Assembly: GCA_023416545.1 (NCBI GenBank)
Contig: JAEZHO010000032.1
Coordinates: forward strand, 1-9,166
From: Pseudomonadota bacterium
Lineage (GTDB): Bacteria; Pseudomonadota; Alphaproteobacteria; Rhizobiales; Rhizobiaceae
Direction of reading: 5' to 3'
Length of the DNA stretch: 9,166 bases
Each line of letters starts with the position of its first letter. Position 1 is the first letter of the stretch. Positions 1 through 5,263 of the stretch are shown one piece after another. The notes under the pieces were generated by a model. That model made no database searches. It saw only the letters and a list, made by a program, of their open reading frames with translations, and had not been told where the DNA came from. The position numbers and the translations under genes were made by a program.

Positions 1-1055
1 ATACGGTCGGCGAGCTGGGTCGGGTCCTCCAGCCGCCGGTTTCGCGTGCGGCTCTTGAAATCCGATGTCTTGAGCTTGAGGACCACCGTCTGGCCCGCGA
101 TCGCGTTCTTCTTCAGGCGCAAGGAAACCTTCTCCGACAGGCGGCGAAGGATCGGCACGAGGTCCTCGCGCCGGGAAATGTCGTCGAAGAATGTCACCTC
201 GGCCGAAACGCTCTTCGCCGGGTCGTTTGGATGGACGCTGCGGTCGTCGATACCGCGGGCAAGCCGGTAGAGGCGCTGGCCCATGGAGCCGTAGCGCCGC
301 ATCAGGTCGGCTTCCTCCATCCCCTGCAATTGCCCGATCGTCCGGATCCCGTCGGCCTCCAGCGTCGCGTTGAAGGCCTTGCCGACGCCCCATATCGTCG
401 TCACCGGACGCGGCGCGAGGAAGGAGAGGGCCTCTTCGCGGCCGACCACGGAAAAGCCGCGCGGTTTCTGGAGGTCGGATCCGACCTTGGCCAGGAACTT
501 GCAGTAGGAAAGCCCGATCGAGATGCTGATGCCGATCTCGGACGAGATCCGGTTCGCAAGCTTCGCGAGGATGCGCGCCGGCGGGTCGTGATGCAGGCGC
601 TGCGTGCCGGAAAGGTCGAGAAACGCCTCGTCGATCGAAAGCGGTTGAACGAGCGGCGTCAGTTCCAGCATCATCTGCCGTATCTCGCGGCCGACCCGCA
701 CGTATTTCTCCATGTTCGGGGGGATGACGACCGCGTCCGGACAGGCCTCCAGCGCCTTGAACATCGGCATCGCCGAGCGCACGCCATTGATGCGGGCGAT
801 GTAGCAGGCCGTGGAGACGACGCCGCGCTTGCCGCCGCCGATGATGACCGGCTTGTCGACAAGCTCCGGATTGTCGCGTTTCTCGACGGCCGCATAGAAG
901 GCGTCGCAGTCGATATGGGCGAAGGAGAGGTCGTGGAGTTCGCGATGATAGAGGAGCCGGGGACTGCCGCAGCTGCGGCAGCGGCGCAGTTCCGCCTTCT
1001 GCTCGGCGAGGCAGTCACGACAGAAGCCGGGTTTCGTCTCGGGCGAGGGCATCAT
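1..1055 (-). CDS. dinB: DNA polymerase IV (Y-family, DinB), 3' end beyond window
   Basis: Error-prone translesion polymerase that extends DNA past lesions in the cytoplasm. The first 351 codons are visible and the C-terminus lies off the left edge. The polymerase core starts near residue 45 with HIDCDAFYAAVE: Asp49 is the first metal ligand and Tyr54 sits at the steric-gate position. SIDEAFLDL supplies Asp142 and Glu143. The segment around residues 230-255 (VTTIWGVGK onward) matches the helix-hairpin-helix thumb region, and the little-finger domain begins near residue 300. Before the core lies an unusual N-terminal extension with Cys12, Cys15, Cys26 and Cys29 in a CxxC-x10-CxxC pattern, which looks like a small zinc ribbon. 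Two ATGs stand in tandem (1055 and 1052); an in-frame TAG lies 10 codons upstream with no other start between, so the start is well fixed. An SOS box lies 6 bp upstream. Rhizobia often carry several dinB copies, so a paralogue number cannot be assigned. Confidence 0.95.
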   Translation of the reverse strand, partial: MMPSPETKPGFCRDCLAEQKAELRRCRSCGSPRLLYHRELHDLSFAHIDCDAFYAAVEKRDNPELVDKPVIIGGGKRGVVSTACYIARINGVRSAMPMFKALEACPDAVVIPPNMEKYVRVGREIRQMMLELTPLVQPLSIDEAFLDLSGTQRLHHDPPARILAKLANRISSEIGISISIGLSYCKFLAKVGSDLQKPRGFSVVGREEALSFLAPRPVTTIWGVGKAFNATLEADGIRTIGQLQGMEEADLMRRYGSMGQRLYRLARGIDDRSVHPNDPAKSVSAEVTFFDDISRREDLVPILRRLSEKVSLRLKKNAIAGQTVVLKLKTSDFKSRTRNRRLEDPTQLADR

Positions 1056-1061
1056 GGGGCG

Positions 1062-1076
1062 GAACGGAAGTTGAAC
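1062..1076 (-). promoter_or_regulatory. LexA operator (alphaproteobacterial SOS box) of dinB
   Basis: The minus strand reads GTTC-AACTTCC-GTTC (plus strand GAAC-N7-GAAC), an exact match to the direct-repeat SOS box known for alphaproteobacterial LexA. It ends 6 bp before the dinB start codon and covers the transcription start expected from the candidate promoter at 1083-1111. LexA bound here should block initiation and release dinB after DNA damage. The match is direct; LexA control is inferred from the family and position. Confidence 0.85.
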
Positions 1077-1082
1077 ATCCGC

Positions 1083-1111
1083 AATCTATGCCCTGCCACG
1101 GCAAATCTCAA
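1083..1111 (-). promoter_or_regulatory. candidate sigma70 promoter of dinB
   Basis: On the minus strand TTGAGA (1111-1106) and TAGATT (1088-1083) are separated by exactly 17 bp. This predicts a start near 1076, inside the SOS box, and a leader of about 20 nt. Such promoter/operator overlap is what a LexA-repressed gene should show. The call rests on hexamer similarity only. Confidence 0.55.
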
Positions 1112-1145
1112 CGCCGCTCTTTGCGCGTCCACATGGAAGAGGGGC

Positions 1146-1454
1146 TCAGTATTCCCCGGAATCGAGGCCGGGCTTGGAAAGGTGACGCCAGGCGGAGGCG
1201 ACGTCCTCCGGCTTCGTTCCGCTTGCCTCGCAGAAGGCCAGCAGCGTCGGCTCGTGGGCCATCACGAAATCGAGCATGCCCGCCAGGAAGTCCGGATCGT
1301 TGACGGCCTGGCGCAACTGCCCGGCTTCCAGCCCGGAAAGGGCGAGGAAGCGACCGAGCATGTCCGGCTCGTCCGCCAGCCAGCCCAGCACGGCCACCGC
1401 CGTCTGGTCCGCCGCCTCGCGCCCGGCCGTCACGTTTTTGGGATCGTCTCGCAT
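1146..1454 (-). CDS. DUF3572 family protein
   Basis: A 102-residue, acidic, apparently soluble protein of the DUF3572 family, which is common in Rhizobiales; no biochemical role is known to me. It has no signal peptide or membrane segment. Recognisable parts are TAVAVLGWLADEPDMLGRFLALSG (residues about 18-41), a HEPTLLAFCEASG segment with one cysteine (about 67-79), and a short C-terminal stretch with AWRHLS. It reads as mostly helical. It is divergent from divK and lies 90 bp upstream of dinB on the same strand; dinB has its own likely promoter and SOS box, so the two need not be cotranscribed. The start is the first ATG of the frame, with no strong Shine-Dalgarno close to it. The conserved neighbourhood suggests a housekeeping or cell-cycle association, which is only guilt by association. 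Confidence 0.85.
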   Translation of the reverse strand: MRDDPKNVTAGREAADQTAVAVLGWLADEPDMLGRFLALSGLEAGQLRQAVNDPDFLAGMLDFVMAHEPTLLAFCEASGTKPEDVASAWRHLSKPGLDSGEY

Positions 1455-1465
1455 TGCCCGGAGAT

Positions 1466-1482
1466 GGTTACCTCTTTTTCAA
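1466..1482. promoter_or_regulatory. degenerate CtrA-like site in the DUF3572/divK spacer
   Basis: The minus strand reads TTGA-N7-GTAACC, compared with the CtrA consensus TTAA-N7-TTAACC: 8 of 10 fixed positions match and the spacing is correct. It lies 12 bp before the DUF3572 start and about 100 bp before divK. DivK acts upstream of CtrA in the cell-cycle pathway, so feedback would make sense, but two mismatches make this a weak call. Elsewhere in the 131-bp spacer (1455-1585) I see only a TTATAT -10-like hexamer at 1539-1544 on the plus strand, without a good -35. Confidence 0.25.
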
Positions 1483-1585
1483 CCAAATGGCCGTACCGTC
1501 GCTCGATGTGACGGAGATGGAATCGGCCGTGCGCGACCTTATATCTTGAAATGAGGCTTGCAAGGCAGCATCGGGGACGGGGTAC

Positions 1586-1957
1586 ATGCCCAAACGGGTC
1601 ATGATTGTCGAAGACAACGAGCTCAACATGAAGCTCTTCCGCGATCTGATCGAGGCTTGCGGCTATGAAACCATCCAGACGCGCAATGGCATGGAGGCGA
1701 TGGAGCTTGCCCGCAAGCACCGCCCCGACCTCATCCTGATGGACATCCAGCTTCCGGAAGTCTCCGGGCTCGAGGTGACTAAGTGGCTCAAGGAAGACGA
1801 CGAACTCCATATCATCCCGGTGATCGCCGTGACCGCCTTCGCGATGAAGGGCGACGAGGAGCGTATCCGCCAGGGTGGCTGCGAAGCCTATGTTTCGAAG
1901 CCGATCTCCGTTCCGAAATTCATCGAGACCATCAAGACCTATCTGGGCGACGCGTGA
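1586..1957 (+). CDS. divK: single-domain response regulator DivK
   Basis: A 123-residue protein that is only a receiver domain. In alphaproteobacteria DivK is phosphorylated and dephosphorylated by PleC/DivJ-type kinases, and it acts through DivL and CckA to lower CtrA activity, setting polarity and cell fate. The receiver signature is complete: acidic pocket Glu9-Asp10, phospho-acceptor Asp53 in LILMDIQLPEVSG, Thr83 in VIAVTAFAMKGDEERI, and Lys105 in YVSKPISVPKF. The length is typical for DivK, and the C-terminus KFIETIKTYLGDA is near-invariant among rhizobial DivK proteins. The ATG follows a G-rich stretch (GGGGACGGGGT) that may act as a weak ribosome binding site. pleD begins 16 bp after the stop codon, so the pair is probably one transcript. 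Confidence 0.96.
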   Translation: MPKRVMIVEDNELNMKLFRDLIEACGYETIQTRNGMEAMELARKHRPDLILMDIQLPEVSGLEVTKWLKEDDELHIIPVIAVTAFAMKGDEERIRQGGCEAYVSKPISVPKFIETIKTYLGDA

Positions 1958-1973
1958 TGCCGGAGCGCAGGAC

Positions 1974-3344
1974 ATGACCGCACGCATACTGGTCGTTGAC
2001 GATGTCCCCGCCAACCTCAAGCTGCTCGAGGCCCGGCTGGTGGCGGAATATTTCGACGTCCTGACCGCCGAGGACGGCTACAAGGCGCTGGCAATCTGCG
2101 AGCAGAGCCAGGTCGACCTCATTCTCCTCGACATCATGATGCCCGGCCTCAGCGGCTTCGAGGTCTGCGAGCGCCTGAAGGCGGATCCGCGCTTTTCCCA
2201 TATTCCGGTCGTCGTGGTGACGGCGCTCGACCAGCCGGCTGACAGGGTGCGCGGGTTGAAGGCCGGCGCCGACGACTTCCTGACGAAGCCGGTCAATGAC
2301 CTGCAGCTCATCTCCCGCGTGAAGAGCCTCGTTCGGCTGAAGACGCTGAGCGACGAGTTGCGCATCCGCGCCGAGACGGCCCAGAGCGCCGGTATAGAAG
2401 ACATGCTGAAGGGCACGGACGGCCGGGACGAGCCGGGACAGGTCCTGCTGGTCGATAGCCGTGCCAACTCCCAGGAGCGGCTCATCAAGGCGCTGAAGCC
2501 CATTGCCGAGGTCGTGGCGATCTCCGACCCGCAGGCAGCCTTGTTCGAGGCCGCCGAGAACAGCTTCGACCTCGTCATCGTTAATGCCAATTTCGACGAC
2601 TATGATCCCTTGCGCCTCTGTTCGCAGCTCCGGTCGCTGGAGCGGACCCGCTTCCTGCCGCTGCTCATCGTCACCGAGCAGGGCGAGGAGGACCTCATCG
2701 TCCGCGCGCTCGACCTCGGCGTCAACGACTACATCATGCGGCCGGTCGACCCGAACGAACTCGTCGCCCGCAGTCTGACCCAGATCCGGCGCAAGCGCTA
2801 CAACGACCGCCTGCGCGTCAGCGTCCAGCAGACGATGGAACTGGCGGTTACCGACGGCCTGACCGGGCTGCACAACCGCCGTTACCTCGACAGCCACCTG
2901 AAGACGCTATTCAATCGCGCCGCCGCACGGGGAAGGGCGCTCTCGGTCTGCATCACCGACATCGACCGCTTCAAGGCGATCAACGATACCTACGGCCACG
3001 ATGCCGGCGACGACATTATCCGGCAGTTCGCAGCACGCATCCGTTCGACCGTCCGCGGAGCGGATCTCGCCTGCCGCTATGGCGGGGAGGAGTTCGTCGT
3101 GGTGATGCCGGATACCGACGCCGCGGCAGCCGGCGTCATCGCCGAGCGGCTGCGCGGGCTGATCGACCACCAGACCTTCCTGATCCGCGCGACCGGCCAG
3201 TCGATCAGCGTGACCGCCTCGCTCGGGATCGCCTCCAACGAGGCGGGAGCCGAGACGCCGGAGCAGCTGATGAAGCAGGCCGACAGGGCGCTCTACGAAG
3301 CAAAGAACGGCGGCCGGAACAGGGTCGTCGCGGCGGCCGCCTGA
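1974..3344 (+). CDS. pleD: diguanylate cyclase response regulator PleD
   Basis: A 456-residue cytoplasmic enzyme that makes cyclic di-GMP from two GTP when its receiver is phosphorylated; in Caulobacter it drives the swarmer-to-stalked transition at the cell pole. Domains in order: REC1 (about 3-120) with Asp9-Asp10, phospho-acceptor Asp53, Thr83 and Lys105; a linker (about 122-153); REC2 (about 155-275), a pseudo-receiver in which the phospho-Asp position is Asn204 and the usual Lys is Arg256; and GGDEF (about 285-452). The active site is GGEEF at 370-374, with the metal-binding segment TDIDRFKAINDTYGH from residue 328. The product-inhibition I-site RxxD is intact at Arg361-Asp364. The chosen ATG follows GGAG (1962-1965) by 8 bp; the frame stays open further upstream, but that stretch lies inside divK. 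The length matches the Caulobacter protein (about 454). A candidate terminator follows about 100 bp after the stop. Confidence 0.96.
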   Translation: MTARILVVDDVPANLKLLEARLVAEYFDVLTAEDGYKALAICEQSQVDLILLDIMMPGLSGFEVCERLKADPRFSHIPVVVVTALDQPADRVRGLKAGADDFLTKPVNDLQLISRVKSLVRLKTLSDELRIRAETAQSAGIEDMLKGTDGRDEPGQVLLVDSRANSQERLIKALKPIAEVVAISDPQAALFEAAENSFDLVIVNANFDDYDPLRLCSQLRSLERTRFLPLLIVTEQGEEDLIVRALDLGVNDYIMRPVDPNELVARSLTQIRRKRYNDRLRVSVQQTMELAVTDGLTGLHNRRYLDSHLKTLFNRAAARGRALSVCITDIDRFKAINDTYGHDAGDDIIRQFAARIRSTVRGADLACRYGGEEFVVVMPDTDAAAAGVIAERLRGLIDHQTFLIRATGQSISVTASLGIASNEAGAETPEQLMKQADRALYEAKNGGRNRVVAAAA

Positions 3345-3447
3345 AGTTAGGTAGTCTAGCCCATCGCCCTCGTTGCGGGGCCAGCTGCGCCGCCGATGTG
3401 GCGCCGACATTGCCGACCAATATCTCCAGTCCTCAAGAACAGACCGA

Positions 3448-3483
3448 AGCGGCGTCAGGTTAAGATGCCGCTATTCATTCTTT
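3448..3483 (+). terminator. candidate terminator of divK-pleD
   Basis: AGCGGCGTC (3448-3456) pairs with GATGCCGCT (3464-3472), giving a 9-bp stem with one G-U pair and a 7-nt loop. It is followed by the T-rich ATTCATTCTTT, an interrupted rather than clean U tract. It lies 104 bp after the pleD stop. The stretch between the stop and this hairpin (3345-3447) shows nothing I can name. Confidence 0.45.
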
Positions 3484-3493
3484 GCGCGGCGAA

Positions 3494-3511
3494 TTACGTC
3501 ATATTTTAACC
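3494..3511 (+). promoter_or_regulatory. partial CtrA-like site upstream of the small RNA
   Basis: TTAACC at 3506-3511 is a perfect CtrA half-site. The other half is TTAC at 3494-3497, with 8 bp rather than 7 between them. It lies about 75 bp upstream of the proposed small RNA start, in an AT-richer stretch. This is a weak match that could arise by chance. Confidence 0.2.
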
Positions 3512-3548
3512 AACATTCGAGTTCGCGCGGAGGGAGGGCAAGATTTAG

Positions 3549-3577
3549 TTGATTTCTTTAAGAGTTTGCGCGATTTT
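3549..3577 (+). promoter_or_regulatory. candidate promoter of the intergenic small RNA
   Basis: TTGATT (3549-3554) and GATTTT (3572-3577) lie 17 bp apart. This would start transcription near 3584-3585, just before the first stem-loop at 3593. The -35 is fair and the -10 is poor. An alternative pair, TTGCGC (3566-3571) with GATACC (3589-3594), would start near 3600 and remove half of the first stem. The local rise in A+T supports a promoter somewhere in 3500-3592. Confidence 0.3.
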
Positions 3578-3584
3578 CAGTAAT

Positions 3585-3735
3585 GTCAGATACCCCATGA
3601 TGCTCAGGTCCGCCGCATCTCCTGGGTCGTGGGGTCGGTCGATCGGTTGCATCTCCCGGTTCCTCGTGCCGGTTTGCAATCGGTCGACCCCCAAATAAAA
3701 AAGCACCGCTTTTCAGAAGCGGTGCTTTTTTATTT
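3585..3735 (+). ncRNA. candidate trans-acting small RNA, three stem-loops
   Basis: A run of about 150 nt that folds into three hairpins in series. Stem-loop 1 (3593-3634): CCCCATGA pairs with TCGTGGGG and CTCAGG with CCTGGG, with a 2-nt bulge and the 12-nt loop TCCGCCGCATCT. Stem-loop 2 (3637-3689): 15 continuous pairs (G3637-A3651 with T3675-C3689, two of them G-U), then an internal loop and an inner CCGG/CCGG stem with the loop TTCCTCGTG. Stem-loop 3 is the strong terminator at 3692-3736. Both upper loops are pyrimidine-rich, and TTCCTC is complementary to a Shine-Dalgarno sequence, the usual layout of a rhizobial small RNA that blocks translation. No credible open reading frame with a ribosome binding site lies inside. 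A separate hairpin ends pleD, so this is unlikely to be only its 3' UTR. The 5' end is uncertain by 10-15 nt. I cannot tie it to a named RNA family. Confidence 0.65.
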
Positions 3736-3736
3736 G
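3692..3736. terminator. strong bidirectional intrinsic terminator
   Basis: A perfect 20-bp inverted repeat (3692-3711 and 3717-3736) around the 5-nt loop TTCAG. The GC core is GCACCGCTT/AAGCGGTGC, flanked by A6 on the left and T6 on the right, so it has a proper U tract in either direction. On the plus strand it ends the proposed small RNA. On the minus strand it is a second stop behind the rpmG terminator. Confidence 0.92.
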
Positions 3737-3754
3737 TCCTGAGGGGAAGGCATG

Positions 3755-3787
3755 AAAAAAGGCGCGTCGCCCTGCGGCCCGCGCCTT
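3755..3787 (-). terminator. intrinsic terminator of rpmG
   Basis: On the minus strand AAGGCGCG (3787-3780) pairs with CGCGCCTT (3766-3759) around a 13-nt loop, and TTTTTT ends at 3755. It begins 22 bp after the rpmG stop codon, the usual distance for a Rho-independent terminator. Confidence 0.85.
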
Positions 3788-3809
3788 CGTCCTTGCGGAT
3801 ACCGCGATC

Positions 3810-3977
3810 TTACTTGATCTTGGTTTCCTTGAATTCGACGTGCTTCTTGGCGACCGGGTCGTACTTGGTCTTGGACATCTTGTCCGTCATCGTACGGCTG
3901 TTCTTCTTGGTCACGTAGAAGAAACCGGTGTCCGCCGTCGACAGCAGCTTGATCTTGATGGTCGTAGCTTTCGCCAT
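3810..3977 (-). CDS. rpmG: 50S ribosomal protein L33
   Basis: A 55-residue basic protein of the large ribosomal subunit. It starts MAKATTIKIKLLSTADTGFFYV and continues TKKNSRTMTDKMSKTKYDPVA to the end KFKE-like lysine-rich tail (ending KETKIK), the full length of L33. It contains no cysteine, so it is the zinc-independent (C-minus) form, for which zinc limitation needs no replacement paralogue. The ATG at 3977 follows AAAGG about 10 bp upstream. It has its own candidate promoter (4046-4074) and its own terminator (3755-3787), so it can be made separately from the operon upstream, as a ribosomal protein would require. It converges on pleD and the candidate small RNA. Confidence 0.97.
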   Translation of the reverse strand: MAKATTIKIKLLSTADTGFFYVTKKNSRTMTDKMSKTKYDPVAKKHVEFKETKIK

Positions 3978-4045
3978 GGTGTTCTGCCTTTAGGAAAAAT
4001 GAAGCCGCGGACGGCCGGATGGTGTCCACGGCGAAATCTGGCGCG

Positions 4046-4074
4046 AAACTACAAATCGCGCCCGAAAAGTCAAG
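4046..4074 (-). promoter_or_regulatory. sigma70-type promoter of rpmG
   Basis: On the minus strand CTTGAC (4074-4069) is followed after exactly 17 bp by TAGTTT (4051-4046). The -35 is identical to the rhizobial consensus CTTGAC and the -10 resembles CTATAT. It predicts a start near 4040 and a leader of about 60 nt. The -35 overlaps the stop codon (4070-4072) of the upstream MFS gene. Confidence 0.65.
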
Positions 4075-5254
4075 TCCGTTTCGGTTTAAAAAGGAACCGG
4101 CCGATCGAGAGCAGGACATAAAGCCCGAAGAACGAGGCGAGTGCCCATGCGAAACCGTTATTGCCGGCGATATCGATCGCCGCGCCGATCGCCTGCGGCC
4201 CCGCAACGGTGCCCACGGCGTAGCAGAAGACGAAGGCGGCGTTCGCCGCGGCGAGGTCGGCGCCGGTGAGTCGCGAGCCGAGATGGGCAAGGCCGACCGT
4301 GTAGAGGCCCGACACGCAGCCACCCCAGAACAGCAGGACGACGGCCGTCAGCAGCCAGTCCCCGATCAGAAGCGGCAGAAGCAGCGAGCCCACGAGGCCC
4401 GTCAGCGCCATCAGCGCCAGGAGCGGTCGCCGGTCCCGCAGCCGGTCGGAATACATGCCGAGCGGGATCTGGAAGATCATGTTGCCGATGCCCATTACGG
4501 TGAGGAGCAGGGCTGCCTGCGCCTCGCCGAAGCCCATCCGCACCGCATAGATCGGAAACAGCGAAAGACCTCCGGCCTCCACTGCGCCGAAGACGAAGAC
4601 GGCGGCGGTCGCGGTGGGCACGAGGAAGATGTAGCGGAGGAAGTGGCGCTCCGGCTTTTCGTCGAGAACGGGGCTTTCGTGGCGTGCAATGTAGATCGGC
4701 ACGGCTGCCATCAATATGGCGCCGGCGCCGATCAGGAAGGGCGCCACGCCCTCGCTGCCGATGGCAGAGAACAGCAGCGGCCCCATGGCGAACCCGACCG
4801 CCAGAACGGTCGCGTAGATGCCGAGCACAAGCCCCCTGCGACGTGGCGGGGCGGTGGCGTTGATCCAGAACTCGGAGAGGATGAACAGCGTGGTCGTGGC
4901 GCCATGGAAGGCGAAGCGCAGCGGAAACCACATCCAGAAGTCAGTGGCATAATAGAAGCCCAGCCCGCTGACGGACGAGATGAGGACGGCCCAGAGCATG
5001 GTCCTGGCGACCCCGAAATCATGGGCGAGCCGCGTCGTGATGGGCGCGGCGATCATTGCCGCCACGCCTGCCATGGCCGAGTTCAGCCCGATCATCGTCG
5101 AGGATATGCCGCGCTTTTCCAGGATGATGCTCAGCAGCGGAAGGCCGAGGCCGATCGCTATACCGACCGCGCTGATCGCCGAGATCGCCGCGAGGAGCGA
5201 TGGCCAGTGTATTTCCTCGACGGCGTGGTTGAGGTCGTTCTTGGGATGGGACAT
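4070..5254 (-). CDS. MFS transporter, YcaD-like
   Basis: A 394-residue inner-membrane protein of the major facilitator superfamily with about 12 hydrophobic segments and a short cytoplasmic N-terminus. The first helix begins near residue 18 (SLLAAISAISAVGIAIGLGL). The loop between helices 2 and 3 (about 70-84) carries a degenerate motif A. The second-half copy at 266-276 is clearer, GMYSDRLRDRR. The segment LSEFWINATAPPRRRG (126-141) is like the SEsWlN signature of YcaD-type transporters. A charged central loop lies at about 191-207. The substrate cannot be read from the sequence. It starts 9 bp after the NUDIX stop with AGAGG nearby, so it is translated from the same message, and it ends within the rpmG promoter. 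Family assignment is firm; the subfamily is probable. Confidence 0.9.
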   Translation of the reverse strand: MSHPKNDLNHAVEEIHWPSLLAAISAISAVGIAIGLGLPLLSIILEKRGISSTMIGLNSAMAGVAAMIAAPITTRLAHDFGVARTMLWAVLISSVSGLGFYYATDFWMWFPLRFAFHGATTTLFILSEFWINATAPPRRRGLVLGIYATVLAVGFAMGPLLFSAIGSEGVAPFLIGAGAILMAAVPIYIARHESPVLDEKPERHFLRYIFLVPTATAAVFVFGAVEAGGLSLFPIYAVRMGFGEAQAALLLTVMGIGNMIFQIPLGMYSDRLRDRRPLLALMALTGLVGSLLLPLLIGDWLLTAVVLLFWGGCVSGLYTVGLAHLGSRLTGADLAAANAAFVFCYAVGTVAGPQAIGAAIDIAGNNGFAWALASFFGLYVLLSIGRFLFKPKRT

Positions 5255-5263
5255 CCTGTGCCT

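Noticed and set aside
231..1511. 426-codon open frame on the plus strand
   Set aside because: Antisense to dinB and DUF3572, and no recognisable motif. The real polymerase frame is on the minus strand and open to the window edge.
1875..1973. Upstream extension of pleD
   Set aside because: The extra 33 codons overlap the end of divK and precede the conserved receiver start MTARILVVDD. The ATG at 1974 has a good ribosome binding site.
3585..3735. Riboswitch or leader of a downstream gene
   Set aside because: The next gene downstream is on the opposite strand, and the element ends in its own strong terminator, so there is no gene for it to control in cis.
3730..4323. 197-codon minus-strand frame covering rpmG
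   Set aside because: A different frame from L33. It runs through the rpmG terminator and the MFS gene and looks like no protein family.
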